From contig CM070900.1 of assembly GCA_036417435.1 (NCBI GenBank), forward strand, positions 169,064,815 to 169,128,814: a stretch of DNA of 64,000 nt, written 5' to 3'. This document shows positions 23,860-35,630 of this stretch, in pieces; position 1 is the first letter of the stretch, and the number at the start of each line of letters is the position of its first letter. The position numbers and the translations under genes are program-made. Origin of the DNA: Inia geoffrensis. Its lineage: Eukaryota; Chordata; Mammalia; Artiodactyla; Iniidae. The notes beneath the pieces are model-generated. The model saw nothing but the letters and a program-made list of their open reading frames with translations, made no database searches and was not told the origin of the DNA.

Positions 23860-25159
23860 ATATAAAATAACTGAAACCTTCTCAAATTAGAAAGGCAATC
23901 AATAATTGCCCAATTTTAGAGCCAGGGACTAAAAAAATTATAAAATATGTTTAGGGCAAGTAAACCACAACCTTGCCCTTCATTCCTTAGACTAGTCTAG
24001 AGTTATGGCAATGTTCAATTTTATAAGTCTTTCGGAAATTCATTTCATTACAATCTTGCAAACTACACGGTGGAACTCAGGCTCTAAAAACTGCCAATTT
24101 TTTCTGTGAATCCAAATTAGTTTCAGAGCAGGTGATGAACAGAAATAAAGAGGAAAGTCCTTTTCCATCAGCAAATGTCTCTAGACAGTCAAACATAATG
24201 AGAAATCATGTAAGTACAGCAATTAAGCCAAGTGAATGGTTTTAATGCTTAATGACCGGTTTTATTTCTAATTGAAGCCAAGGAAGAGTTAATGCCATGG
24301 TATATGCGCTTGGATGACTTTTGACAGAAAGATTGTACTGTACTCTTTTTCTGACAAAATTTGTAGAACATATTAAATATTTATTAGATGCAAAGACAAG
24401 GGATACATTTGCTGGCATTTTAAATAAGATAAAACATTTACTTTCCATGATGATTTTCATGAAATTATCATCATTATTCCACTATTCCACTAAGACATTT
24501 TATCCAGAAAGTCACATAGCTATTTGGGGTTAGATATTTTAATATATTCTTTTCATTATGACAAATGCTCATCTCTGTCTTTCTAAAACACATGTTTAAG
24601 GGAAACTTTATGTTTCTTCATTGAGAGTGGCAAAGGAGCCTAAAATTAGAGCTTTGGTTTTTGTGCTGTCCTTAGAGTTCTCCCTGGCTTCCTCATCAAA
24701 GTCCATGGTTTTGCCTGAAGCCACAGTTCATGTTGTTTATTTTATGACATGTTATAGGATGACTTTGACCCTTACATTGGAAGCCATTCGGTTATACCCA
24801 CTGACTCTCAACATTCAGCTGCCATCTACATTTGCTCTATGAGAACACTCAGGAATATCTTGAATTTTAACGCACCACATAGTTGCTGTGGGAGATCAAT
24901 TATCTCTGGATCTTTTTTTCTCTAACATAGGCTATTCAACTCTTCCATAAATAAGGAATGCCTTTTTTTTGTGCTAGGTAATCATTATAGACATTTGGCC
25001 AATATAAATGAACATCATGCTATAATCAATCTTTCTCTCTGAAGTTCATGACTCATGTTTGCCTGAGATGGTGCTGCTGTTGGGCTACTCCAATAAAATG
25101 CATTTTTCATTCTATATTTTTGTGGTTCTTTGGTACTGGAGATATTGCATTGAAATAAT
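23860..25159. other. Unassigned DNA
   Basis: No gene or named repeat was seen. The small ORFs at 24242-24842 have no recognisable features. Confidence 0.5.
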
Positions 25160-26200
25160 GCAGATGTGATTTTTGCGGTCATAGGGTTAACATTCCAGGT
25201 TTTTTAATGGAAGGTCATGGCAGACAATGAACAAATAAACATATAGTAAAAAAGATAATTTAAGCTAAGTTTAAATAATATGTTGAAGATAAAACAATGG
25301 GTAGATGATTAATAAAATAGAGAATAACTTCGTGAGAAAAAAGTCATTGGCAGGGCATTTTATTGAGTAAGGCCTTACTCAGGAAGTGATCCTCAAGCAC
25401 AAACTTTATTCTCTGGCGATCCCTGATGCCATTCAGAAAAATACCACGGGTGGAGTACCAGAGCCTAAGGAACAGCCAGAAAGATGGTGTGATCTGAGCA
25501 TTCTGAATAAGAGAAAAAGTGGTATAAGAAAATCTACAACACATTTTTAAAAGATCCTTTTGGCTATGGTGTGAAGAATGTATTAATAGAGTCAAGAGTG
25601 AAAGCAGGGAGGCCAGTTAAGAGGATCTTCTTCTGGCTCAGAAGACAGGGAGATCACTGGGACAAGTGTGGTGAGAGTGGAAACAGAGTAGAGAGGAGAT
25701 CATGATGATTTTAGAGGTGAAATGAGGAGCTGTTGGTAGATTGAAAGGTGTATCAGGGGTTGTAGAAAGATTGTAATTTAAGATAGTTCCTTTGTGTTTC
25801 AGCTTGAGAAACTGTGCGTGTGTGTGTGTGCATGTGTGTGTGTGTATGCGTGTGTGTGTTTACTGGTGGTGGTGGTTTCTTGAAATGGGGAATATCAGTG
25901 ATAAAACATTTTAGGGATAAAAATCAATGGGTCAGTTTTGAACTTATTTATTTTTTCAGATTCCTCTTAGACTTCTGTGGGAAGATATTATGTAGCTGTG
26001 TATGGTGTCTTCTTTTCAAGAAAGACTACTGCAGAGGAAATTTAAATTTCACAGTCATCCACATATAGTCACTGTGGGCCCAGAAGAGATTACCTCAGAG
26101 GAGAGTTTAGATGAGAAAAGGAACAAAAGAAATGTCTTCTGAGAACTCCTTGAGAAATATCAAAGTGAGATGTTCACTAAAGGAGGAGATGCCTACCTAT
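25160..26200 (+). repeat. Ancient mammalian interspersed repeat (unnamed)
   Basis: It shows scattered landmarks of a long old repeat in one orientation: 'GATCCTTTTGGCTATGGTGTG', 'GTGAAAGCAGGGAGGCCAGTTAAGAGG', 'AGATCACTGGGACAAG' and 'CATCCACATATAG'. A GT microsatellite interrupts it. I recognise the type but cannot name the family. Confidence 0.4.
25813..25859. repeat. (GT)n microsatellite
   Basis: GT units with CG and CA interruptions, within the old repeat. Confidence 0.92.
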
Positions 26201-26224
26201 AATCTTCAAATGGCTTCTTTATTA

Positions 26225-26660
26225 ACTACAGAGTGAATTTCAAAGATGTAAGTGACAGTAAGACCCAATTGACCTTCCTAGGTTTTTCATCCCATATTCT
26301 ACCAAACTCAACAATGTCTTATTCATGGTATTCTCTCTTATTCTGGCTATCCCTGATGCCATTATTACTTGGAATTTCCTCCTCAAAAACCTCCAATTGG
26401 AACTGCCTTCTTATTTTTCATGATCCAGTTCAAATGCAATCTTCTCATGAAATTTTCATGATCATCATCAGTTATACTTTTTTATACTTTACTTTTAATT
26501 TTAATATAATAGAGAAGTTACAAAATTTCCTTGTACTTACTTATATCCCTAACAGATTATGACCTCCTAATATGAAATGATTCTATCTTATTCAACTTTG
26601 ATCCACAGACCCTGATTAGTAGTGGCACAGTCAGGAACCTAGTGTGAGAAATTATTGAAT
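26225..26660 (+). repeat. L2-type 3' end
   Basis: It matches the order of an L2 3' end: 'GATCCAGTTCAAATGCAATCTTC', a T-rich stretch, 'TTATGACCTCCTAATATGAAATG', 'TTTGATCCACAGACCC' and 'AGTGTGAGAAATTATTGAAT'. The 109-residue ORF through it is not a gene. Confidence 0.55.
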
Positions 26661-28129
26661 AGTTAGCAGCAACATTTTAAGTGATTCATGATCTTTATAT
26701 TTAGTCTTTAGTAGTGAATATATATTCTTATTATATACCAAACTTTTTATTATATGTCAAAACTGATTTCAAAGCTTTTATTATGATATGGCTTTGTTTT
26801 TTCATTCTATTATATTGTATCTCATATATAATGATTCAATTGAAAATATCAACCCTTGATGATCTAAAAAGTTACAGTACAGCTTTTTGCAAACAATCCC
26901 CCTTATTAAACATGATTAAATTTAAATATAACTTGGATTGATAATGTGTTTAAAGCAATGAGGATAAAAATGAAAGTCATTATATGCTGACTAGACATAT
27001 AATATTCCTGGGGAAGAATGATCTGAGTTAATAAATATTTCAAGTTATATAATACTTAATAGCATATAATTTTATTATCTTCTGGTATATAAATATTTTC
27101 ATTGATCTCAGCTACTTATGAATATTTGATGAGGAGATTAAAAATTATCATACTGACTGGTTTTATAAAAATGTGATTCTCAATGTGCTTTAGTGTTTTG
27201 AAAAGTACTTTGCCCATTTTCGTACTTTTAAAAATTCTTTTCATAGCAACCATTTGATGTGATTTATCATTATAGTAAGGTTACATTAGGAAAGAAAAAA
27301 TAATATCATAACAGTTCACCAAGTCATTATAAAATCTGCATTATGCAAATTTTGATTAATGTTATTCAACTAAATATTACTATAAGTAACTACAAAGGGA
27401 CAAAACATCTTTTACAGTTGTCTTATTTTCTTATTTTTCATTCCAGTGTGTCTAATAAATATGTCAATCACTGAAAACTCTACCTATTCTGAGGAATTAA
27501 TATTTTTCTATAATAATATGGGAAGCATAGCAATAAATACCAAATGGTTATGATAACAGTGATGATGATGATCAGGGCAATGAAGGTGATGACGACCATG
27601 ATGATAATAACTCTCTAGTACAAGTCTATCGGAACCTAGGACAAGTAGTTGGATACAGGTAGATTATTTGAGAAAAGGCAAGACTAAGGCAGTGGAGATA
27701 GGGTGAAAGGAGAGGTGATGAGACAAGGAAGCGGAAAGACAATTGCAGATATTTTACTGAACTGTGGGCCCTGTAAGGACTCATGTAGAATATGTCACAG
27801 AATTGTACCTCCAAAGTAGGGGAGGTGGAGTTGCACCAGGGGCTAATCTCTACTCCTGGGCCCACCCCACCCTGACTCCTCGGGTCTTCCCTTGGTGTAG
27901 CATATCTGAGCCAGCTTCATTTTGTAAGGAAAAGCATAGAGACAGAAAAGATGAGAGTTTCAGCAGGCCCAAGAAGTGAGACACTAGTAGAAACCGTGGG
28001 AATTCTCTACCACAACTGGAGCTGAGCTGTGTGATGGATCAAAGGCATGTGGTAAAGGGCCCAAGGATTGTGTGATACACAGCCTATTAGGGATGGTGAC
28101 AAGGATGATATAGAAGAGTTGTGGAAATA
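26661..28129. other. Unassigned AT-rich DNA
   Basis: An imperfect GAT trinucleotide cluster lies at about 27550-27610. The less AT-rich part at 27760-28080 was not recognised. Confidence 0.5.
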
Positions 28130-28245
28130 GAATTTATGGAAAGTTTGATAACTTGCTTAAGGGTTAGAAAATAGTGGAACAGGGCTTCAACCTATGGTCT
28201 AAATTTCCAAAGCCAGTGTTCCTAGCCACACTATCCTCTTTTGGT
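28130..28245 (+). repeat. MIR fragment
   Basis: MIR 3'-half order: 'GATAACTTGCTTAAGGGTTAG', 'AGTGGAACAGGGCTTCAACC' and 'TTCCAAAGCCAGTGTTC'. Confidence 0.6.
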
Positions 28246-29619
28246 GTTTTGTTTTGTTTTAATGTTTAACAAGGAAAAAGAAAGATAAATGTGCAGTAGC
28301 TGAATCAAGATGGCACTAACTTCTACAGTCTTAAGACTTTAATTAATCACTTTAAACTAAATGGGATATATGGGTATAATTATTAACTGTGTTCTTGGCT
28401 GTGAATTTTCTGGATTCTAGTATTTCCTATAACTATGGAAAATTAGCTCTGATCATCATCATTTGCCCCAGAAATCCTGCCTGCTCTGAGTTTATTTGCT
28501 GTCCTAAACTAAAGCACGAGCCATAATGAGATAATTGATAAGATAGACTTTACATAGCAGTATATGATAATTTCTCCATTGCAACTCAGAGATCCAGTAT
28601 GTAGGCTAATGAGCTATTCAGAGGTTAAGTATGTCGTGTTTAACTTGACCAAACTTTTTCACATTAATATGCTTTGAAATTACATCATTAAACACTAAAC
28701 TTTTAGTTCTACCCTGTGTTAGATTTTGTGTTTATATAAAGCTAGTTTCAATAAAATACAGTTTTAATAAAAGTACAAATCACTATAAAAATTGAAATCA
28801 GATACAGAATTGTATTGCAATAATGAAAAGGAGATATGTTTTAAGAAGCTTTATTACAACTAAGCTGACTTATTTAAACCCAGAAATTTGGATAGTTAAC
28901 CTAGAAGAAAGCATAAATTCCTATTTTGTACCTTTGAGTTAAAGGCCATGAGAATCTCTCTAACATTTGACCCTTCTCCTTCTCTGGAGGCAAAAAGCAA
29001 CTCTAAGATTAATGTTCATTTCTGAACACATACTTAGGACTAGAAGAGAAGTTAGGAGTCTGGCATAAAAAAGTAAAAAAAAATAGAAACAAATAGATAT
29101 ACCCTTCACTACCATGAAAATGCCCACTGATTTAAACCAAAACAAATAGTTCACTCAGCTACAAACCTCCAAATTTGCAATGTGTACTCTCTTTCTCCTT
29201 GTGTCACAGGCTCATGAATGCTAAACTGAGAGGATAAAGAAAGAGGAAAGGGGATGTCTGTTTCTATTTTTATTTCTGGATAAATTCTAATATTGTGTCC
29301 TCCTAATTATTTCCCACTTCCTATGAGTTTATAGTATTCATTATTAAATTTAATAGATTTATTGAATTAATTGGTTACTTCTTTATTCATTTTCTCCACT
29401 ATTATTACCTTATCCAGACTAAAGTTGTTCACATGAATGAGTAAAGGCCCAACTTTTATGCCAAGATAATATTGTAGTCAATTTGAATAAGTAATCTCAG
29501 GATTTGTTTAAGGTGGCAGCTGAAGTATATTAAACAGGATATTATTTATCTTCTTTAAAAATTTAAAGATGAGTTTTATTTAAACACTCTGACACATGGA
29601 AAGAAGAAGGATGTGTAAG

Positions 29620-29663
29620 ACACACATACACACACACACACACTCACACTCACAAACATACAC
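29620..29663. repeat. (CA)n microsatellite
   Basis: CA units with TA and CT interruptions. Confidence 0.85.
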
Positions 29664-30825
29664 ATCTATCTTACCAGTTAATATTTCCTTGTTTTATGAG
29701 TTAGATCAGAATGAAGGATGAATGATAGAGCAGAGGAAAGTATTTGATCTTACTCATTAAAGATGGTCTGTGGAGCTTCGTCAAATGCAGCGAAGAGACA
29801 CCTTTGGAGAGGGTAGAGTTAATGAGGGGAAATCAAGTGGATCTTTTCTTGACCTTGTGATGTGCATGTAACAAGGGCAGACAGAGTGTTTAACTCATAG
29901 TGAGGGCTCAGTACCTATTGGTTCTTAATATATTTTAATTGTAAGTTGATCATATGATACTCATTCACTGATTATTTGTTCCATCATTTTCTATTTCACT
30001 GTGTAAATATTTCAACAAATATTCAAGAGTTTAGTAATATTCCATTGCCATCAAATGGAAAGAATAGGCTAAGAATATTCTTCTGATAACTAATGAAAAA
30101 AATGCTTCCATATACATGGATCATATTAAAAGACAAACGGAAAAAAGAATTGTTTGATAAATAACATCATGAGATATTCATCAGAAAGTTTTCTGTATAT
30201 AACTATATAAGGAGACTTTTCTATATGTATCTTATTTCCAAAAGTTTTTTCCTGTTTTTGGACTGTTTTGGTCTGCTGTCTTCTTATTCACTTTCTATAT
30301 GTCAACCACAACTACATACACAAATGATAAAATAGTCCCTAATCCAATGAGCAGCGAGTCTATAGGAGAGAAAGCCACACTATTATGCCACAAAATTTAT
30401 GCAGCAAACATACAGTAATATGAGGACAAAGGAGAAATTATGTTATTTTGCCTTCTTGTTGTCATAAGAATTTCTTCAATCTCTTAGTAAATGTTTACTG
30501 AAAATCCAAAGAACTTTTTAGGCATTTTACTAGATGTTCTGGGCAAAGAAACTTGGTATGAACCCCTTTCCTTATAGAAATGTACATTCTAGCCAGGAGA
30601 ACAAGTAAGTTATAATGATCAGTTCTACAGCACAATAAGCTATATATAAGGATTTTCTGGGGGAAGATAAATTAATTTTATATTCTGGGTAAAGTCTCAG
30701 AGAATAATGTTGAAGTCAAATATTGATAAATAAATAGTATTAAATAGAGGAAGAAAAAAGTGCCAGATAGAAGGATCATGAACTAAAACAAAGATCTTGG
30801 CCAGCTTAATTGGAAGTAGAGTCCA

Positions 30826-30858
30826 AAATGTGTGTGTGGGGGGGGGGGGTGTGGGGGG
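30826..30858. repeat. (GT)n followed by a poly(G) tract
   Basis: A short TG run leads into 12 consecutive G (30838-30849), then TGT and six more G (30853-30858). It is the most G-rich point in the unique part of the window. Confidence 0.9.
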
Positions 30859-31559
30859 TTATGAACTTTAACCAGGTAGTTATGAATCTAAAAATTTTTT
30901 TTACTATAGAAATAATCCAAACCAGTTCATTTTTATAGAAGAGTTTACCTGAAGAATGTGGAAAGTTTGCTGAATGTGGTAGAGATGGAAGACTAATAGC
31001 CTAATTCAGAGTGATTTAGGGTAACTGCTTTAGTTTTGGTGAAAAACAGGACTTGTCTCTAAAGTCTGTCTCAGGAAATGTTGAGGATTTTTCATCCCAG
31101 ACTGCTGGAATCACAGCAATATTCCACCTAGGAGTCCAGGGAGTCAGAGGAGAATGAAATAAATGGGATGACAGACAGAGTCACACAAGAAGAAGAAAGT
31201 CCCCAACAAGGAATTAACAGGTAATGGGGCATCAGAGTTAAGGCCTTAGAAAAAAATGACTTAATCTTATAACATCAGCACCAGAAGGAAGATGGCTCCA
31301 AGATAATTACTAAAAATTCAGAACTGAGTACTCTTTAAGAAAGGAAGATTTTGGATTTTGTTTTACCCTAATAAAAAAAGCAAGGATAGCGTGAAGCATC
31401 TATTCAAAAAGCTCAGTGGAACCAACTGCCATGGATGTGGATCTAGACATAAAAAGATTTATATGAGAGCATATGTCCTAATTTAATACACTGAATTTGT
31501 GAATATTATCCCCATGCAAGTCTTTATACTTTAATTTATAAATTTAAATAAAGATATAG

Positions 31560-31928
31560 TGCTCTGGACTAAAAGTCTGTGTCCCTCTAAAATCAAATGT
31601 TGAATCCCTAACCCCCAATGTGATGGTAGTTGGAAGTGGTCCCCTTGGGAGGTAATTAGGTTGAGATGAGGTAATGAGATTGGGGACCCCTAAGATGAGA
31701 TTAGTGTCCTTATAAGAAGAGGAAGAGACCAGAGCTTGCTCTCTCTTTCCACATGCACTGCCCAAGGAAAGGCCATATGAGGACATAACAAGAGACAGCC
31801 ATCTACAGACCAGGAATCTACTTTGACCATAAACATTCCAGCCTCCAGAACTGTAAGAAATGAATGTTTGTTGTTTAGGCCACCCAGTCTATGGTACTCT
31901 GAAATAGCAGCCAGAACTGACAAATACA
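31560..31928 (+). mobile_element. 5' LTR of a MaLR (MLT1-type) provirus
   Basis: It shows MLT1 landmarks in order: 'AATCCCTAACCCCCAATGTG', GGGAGGTAATTAGGTT, 'GTGTCCTTATAAGAAGAGGAAGAGACC', CCAGCCTCCAGAACTGTAAG, 'TGTTTAGGCCACCCAGTCTATGG'. It is followed directly by MaLR internal sequence, so it is a 5' LTR and not a solo LTR. The possible TSD bases are TATAG (31555-31559) and TATAT (35333-35337). Confidence 0.85.
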
Positions 31929-32747
31929 GAAGTTGATACTGAGAAGTGGGGTAATGTTGTAACAAATACCTAAAAATGTGAAAGCAGCTTTAGGACTGGG
32001 TAGTGAGTAGAAGTTGAAAGAGTTTTGAGGTGCATGCTAGAAAAAAATGATATTGCCACGAAGGGGCTGTTCATGGTGATTTTGGTGAGAGTTCAGACAG
32101 AAGAGAGATATAGAGATAGCTTCCATCTTTTCAGAGAATACATAAATAATCATACACAGAATGTTGATAGAAATAGGGACTACAAAGTGATTCTGATGAG
32201 ATTTCAGATAGAAATAAGAACCTATTATTTGACAATGGATGAAAGGTATTCCTCTTCATAAACTGGCAAAGACCTTGGCTTAATTGTTCTAGTACTTCGT
32301 GGAAGACCGAACTTGCAAGCGATGAAACTGAATATTTTGCTGAGGAGATTTCTAAGCAGAGTTTTGAAGAAATGGCTTGCTTCCTTTTGACTGCTTATAA
32401 TAAAATACCCAAAGACAGAAATGAATTGAAGAAGAAACTTGTAAGTAAAAAGAATTCAGAACTTAAAGATTTAGAAAATTCTCAGCCTATCCTATTGCAA
32501 AAAATTAGAGCAAGTGTTCTGAAAAGAACACTTAGGGTGTGGCCTAATAATCATTTGATAAGGACATTAGTATGGGTGTGAATCATGAATTTAATCAGCC
32601 ACATCAGGAACACAGCCAGTTTAAACTGAAGGAGGCAGATATGTGATGGAATAAAAGAAGGCTGTTGGGCTTCTTAGATTCTACAGGAAAGAACAATGAG
32701 CTATGCTGATGCAACTTGCATTATTCTTCAAGAAAAGGGAAAAATGG
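31929..32747 (+). mobile_element. MaLR internal region, 5' part
   Basis: It begins 'GAAGTTGATACTGAGAAGTGGGG', the typical start just after a MaLR LTR. It continues with 'AACAAATACCTAAAAATGTG', 'GTTTTGAGGTGCATGCTAGAAA' and 'GAGATTTCTAAGCAGAG'. MaLR internal regions are non-coding remnants without intact retroviral genes, and no ORF here looks like gag or pol. Confidence 0.75.
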
Positions 32748-33710
32748 AGAAGAGGCCAAGATGGCAGAGTAGGGACACCCTGAACTCACCTCCACCCAGA
32801 GACACACCAAAATTATAATTCTGTGAGGACAGCCTGAAGCAGAAAAGATTTTCCACAGCTAAAGACATGAAGAAGGAACTACAGGATAGGTAAAAGAGGC
32901 AGAGACAAGGTATAGTCAGGAGCCAAACCCTGGGGTCCACACAAATGAGGAATATCATAATCATAGGAGTTCTCCCCAAGGAGCTAGGGATCTGAACCTC
33001 ACATTTGAGATGCTCCCTTTAGCCTGTTAGCACGAGGGATGCAGTCCTGCCCTCCAGTGGCCCAAAGCCACCACATGAAGAACAGCCTAGCAACCAGCCA
33101 GGCCACGGACCAGGCCCACTTACCCCCACACCACAGTAGTTGACCATGCTACAGTACAAGGGCTGATGAAGCCCACATAGGAGAAAATCTCAGAAAAAGA
33201 ATAAAGCAAAGTAGAGCTTAGCAATCTGTGTGATTCCCACATACAGAGTACCCCTAGAACATATTGCTCTGGTGACCAGAGGAGAGAACACTGCTAAGTC
33301 CCATAGTATGTCTCCTAAACAAGGTCACTTCTCTGAGATTGGGAAAGGTAACCAATATAACACAATGAAATACAAAAGAGAATGTGGAAAAATGAGGAGA
33401 CAGAGTAATATACTCCAAATGAAGTAAGACAAAATCTCAGAAAAAGAACCAAGCAAAGTAGAGCTAAGCGATCTACCTGGCTAAGAGTTTGATTAATGAC
33501 TATAAAGATATTCACCAAACTGAGAAGAATGAATTAGCACAATGGGAATTTCAACAAAGAGTTAGAAAATATTAAAAAAGAACCAAACAGAGCTGAAGAA
33601 TATAATAAGAGAAATTAAAAAATAAACTAGAAGAAACAAACAGTGGATTAGATGATACAAAGGAACGAATAAGTGAACTGGAAGACAGAGTAGTAGAAAT
33701 CACCCAAGCT
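32748..33710 (+). mobile_element. Old L1, 5' part: 5' UTR start and degenerate ORF1
   Basis: It starts 'AGAGGCCAAGATGGCAGAGTAGGG', the usual L1 5' end. From about 33490 it reads as the broken coiled-coil start of ORF1 ('DYKDIHQTEKNELAQWEF'). It has no path into ORF2. The host TSD is recognisable although diverged: AAAAGGGAAAAATGG at 32733-32747 and AAAAAGGAAGAATAG at 34460-34474. The copy is internally deleted. Confidence 0.7.
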
Positions 33711-34278
33711 AAGCAACCTAAATGTCCATCGACAGATAAATGGATAAAGAAGATGTGGCATATATCTACAAGGGAATATCACTCAGCCATAAAAAGGAAT
33801 GGAATTGAGTTATTTGTAGTGAGGTGGATGGACCTAGAGTCTGTCATATATAGTGAAGTAAGTCAGAAAGAGAAAAACAAATACCATATGCTAACACATA
33901 TATATGGAATAAAAAAAAATGGTACTGATGAGCCTAGTGGCAGGGCAGGAATAAAGACACAGATGGAGAGAACAGACTTGAGGACACAGCAGGGTAAGGG
34001 GAAGCTGGGATGAAGTGAGAGAGTAGCATTGACATATATACACTACCAAATGTAAACAGATAGCTAGTGGGAAGCTGCTGCATAGCACAGGGAGATCAGC
34101 TCAGTGCTTTCTGATGACCTAGAGGGGTGGGATAGAGAGTGTGGGAGGGAGGCTCAAGAGGGAGGTGATAAAGGGATATATGTATGCATATATCTGATTC
34201 ACTTTGTTGTGCAGCAGAAACGAACACAAAATTGTAAAGCAATTATACCCCAATAAACATGTAAAGAAAAAAAAAGAA
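33711..34278 (+). mobile_element. 5'-truncated L1 3' end inserted in the older L1
   Basis: It begins inside the end of ORF2 ('CPSTDKWIKKMWHI' region) and runs through the L1 3' UTR to 'TATACCCCAATAAACATG' and an A-rich tail. A perfect 16-bp TSD, AGAAATCACCCAAGCT, lies at 33695-33710 and 34279-34294. The 3' UTR is clearly the same L1 family as the full-length copy at 36957. Confidence 0.92.
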
Positions 34279-34294
34279 AGAAATCACCCAAGCT

Positions 34295-34459
34295 GAAAAC
34301 AGTAAGTGATGTAATATACAGCATAAGGAACATGGTCAGTAATATTTTAATAACTTCTTATGGGGACAGATGATCGTTTCATTGTGTATGCAAATGTCAA
34401 ATCACTATGTAGTACACCCGAAACAAACATAAATTTGTATGTCAACTATATTTCAGTAA
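34295..34459 (+). mobile_element. Old L1, 3' part
   Basis: It resumes the ORF1 segment for a few bases, then goes to an L1M-type 3' end: 'GATCGTTTCATTGTGTATGCAAATGTC', 'GTACACCCGAAACAAACAT' and 'TATTTCAGTAAAAAAA'. The direct join from ORF1 to the 3' UTR shows an internal deletion of most of the element. Confidence 0.65.
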
Positions 34460-34474
34460 AAAAAGGAAGAATAG

Positions 34475-34740
34475 CCCCAAGGTAATTTAGAGATCATCAG
34501 GGCCATTGCTTCTGTTAAAAGGCCAGATGGATTCCAAACAAAGACTTGAAGGCTGGGCTAGCCTCAGAATGAATCACTCGTACCTGATTTGGATGATATT
34601 TGGCTGAGAGTTTGGAATTGGAATTGACACTTTAGAGTTGATGTTAGAACAAGTTAAGACTTTGGGGGCTATTGGGATGGAATGAATTGTATTTTACACA
34701 TAAGGAGAATATAAACGGGGGTAGAATTTTAGGGGTAGAA
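34475..34740 (+). mobile_element. MaLR internal region, 3' part
   Basis: It continues the internal sequence interrupted at 32747 ('CCCCAAGGTAATTTAGAGATCATCAGGGCC'). It ends with 'GGATGGAATGAATTGTATTTTACA' just before the 3' LTR. Confidence 0.7.
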
Positions 34741-35332
34741 TGCTATGGATTAAATATGTACCCCCAAAATTTATATGCTGAAGACTTAATCGCCAGTGCA
34801 GTGGATTTGCACATAGGGCCTTTGTGAAGTAATTTGGTTTAGATGAGATCAGGAAACTGAACCCCCATTATGAGACTAGTGTCCTTATAAGAAGACGAAA
34901 AAACCAGAGCTCTCTCTCTGTCACGTGAGAATACAGTAAAAAGGTATCCATTACCAAGAAGGTTCTCATCAGAATCTGTGATGCCTTGATCTTGAACTTC
35001 CCAGCATCGAGAAGAGAGAAATAAACGTCTATTTTATTTTATTTAATTAATTAATTAATTTATTTATTTTTTGCGGTATGCAGGCCTCTCACTGCTGTGG
35101 CCTCTCCCATTGCGGAGCACAGGCTCCGGACACGCAGGCTCAGCGGCCATGGCTCACGGGCCCAGCAGCTCCGCGGCATGTGGGATCTTCCCGGACTGGG
35201 GCACGAACCCACGTCCCCCACTTCGGTAGGCAGACTCTCAACCACTGCACCACCAGGGAAGCCCTAAATGTCTTTTTATAAGCCACCCAGTTTATGATGC
35301 TTTGTTATAGCATACCAGCCTGAGCTAAGACA
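34741..35332 (+). mobile_element. 3' LTR of the MaLR provirus (split by a SINE)
   Basis: It starts TGCTATGGATTAAATATGTACCCCC and has the same landmarks as the 5' LTR ('GACTAGTGTCCTTATAAGAAGACG', GCCACCCAGTTTATG). It ends 'GAGCTAAGACA'. The SINE and its TSD account for about 35031-35273. The two LTRs are diverged from each other, which fits an ancient insertion. Confidence 0.82.
35031..35264 (-). mobile_element. CHR-type SINE in the MaLR 3' LTR
   Basis: Reverse-oriented short-form SINE. The A/TTAA-rich tail lies at 35031-35071, the body at 35072-35264, and the GGGCTTCCCTGG head at the right end. The TSD is TAAACGTCT at 35022-35030 and TAAATGTCT at 35265-35273. Confidence 0.93.
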
Positions 35333-35389
35333 TATATCTAAAATGTAGAGTATTGATTTGCACACTTATCATTTTATTTGATTTAATAT

Positions 35390-35630
35390 TCTATATCAGT
35401 GTTCTATATCATTTCAATAGAAATGTTTGTGATAATGAAAATGTATTATATTTGCACTCTCCAGTACAGTAGCCACTAGCCACATGTGCCTATTAAGAAT
35501 TTTTAAATGTGGCTAGTGAAACTGAAGAGCTGAAGTTTAAATCATATTTTATTTAGGTTAATTATATAAATTTAAATATCCACATGTGGGTAGTGGCCAG
35601 CCATAATGAACAACACAGTTTGTATAATCT
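35390..35630. mobile_element. Palindromic DNA-transposon-like repeat, second copy
   Basis: It contains GTAGCCACTAGCCACATGTG near the left, a copy of 'AAATGTGGCTAGTGAAACTGA', an AT-rich centre, and 'CCACATGTGGGTAGTGGCC' as an inverted partner. Same family as 15825. No coding capacity. Confidence 0.55.

Larger units (their letters stand above)
28246..31559. other. Unassigned AT-rich DNA
   Basis: No gene was seen. A CA microsatellite at 29620 and a poly(G) tract at 30838 are listed separately. The part at about 30480-30800 resembles the old mammalian repeat also seen at 6455 and 49960 (low confidence). Confidence 0.45.

Noticed and set aside
26233..26562. 109-codon ORF as a membrane protein
   Set aside because: Hydrophobic only because of T-rich sequence. 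The region follows the order of an L2 3' end.
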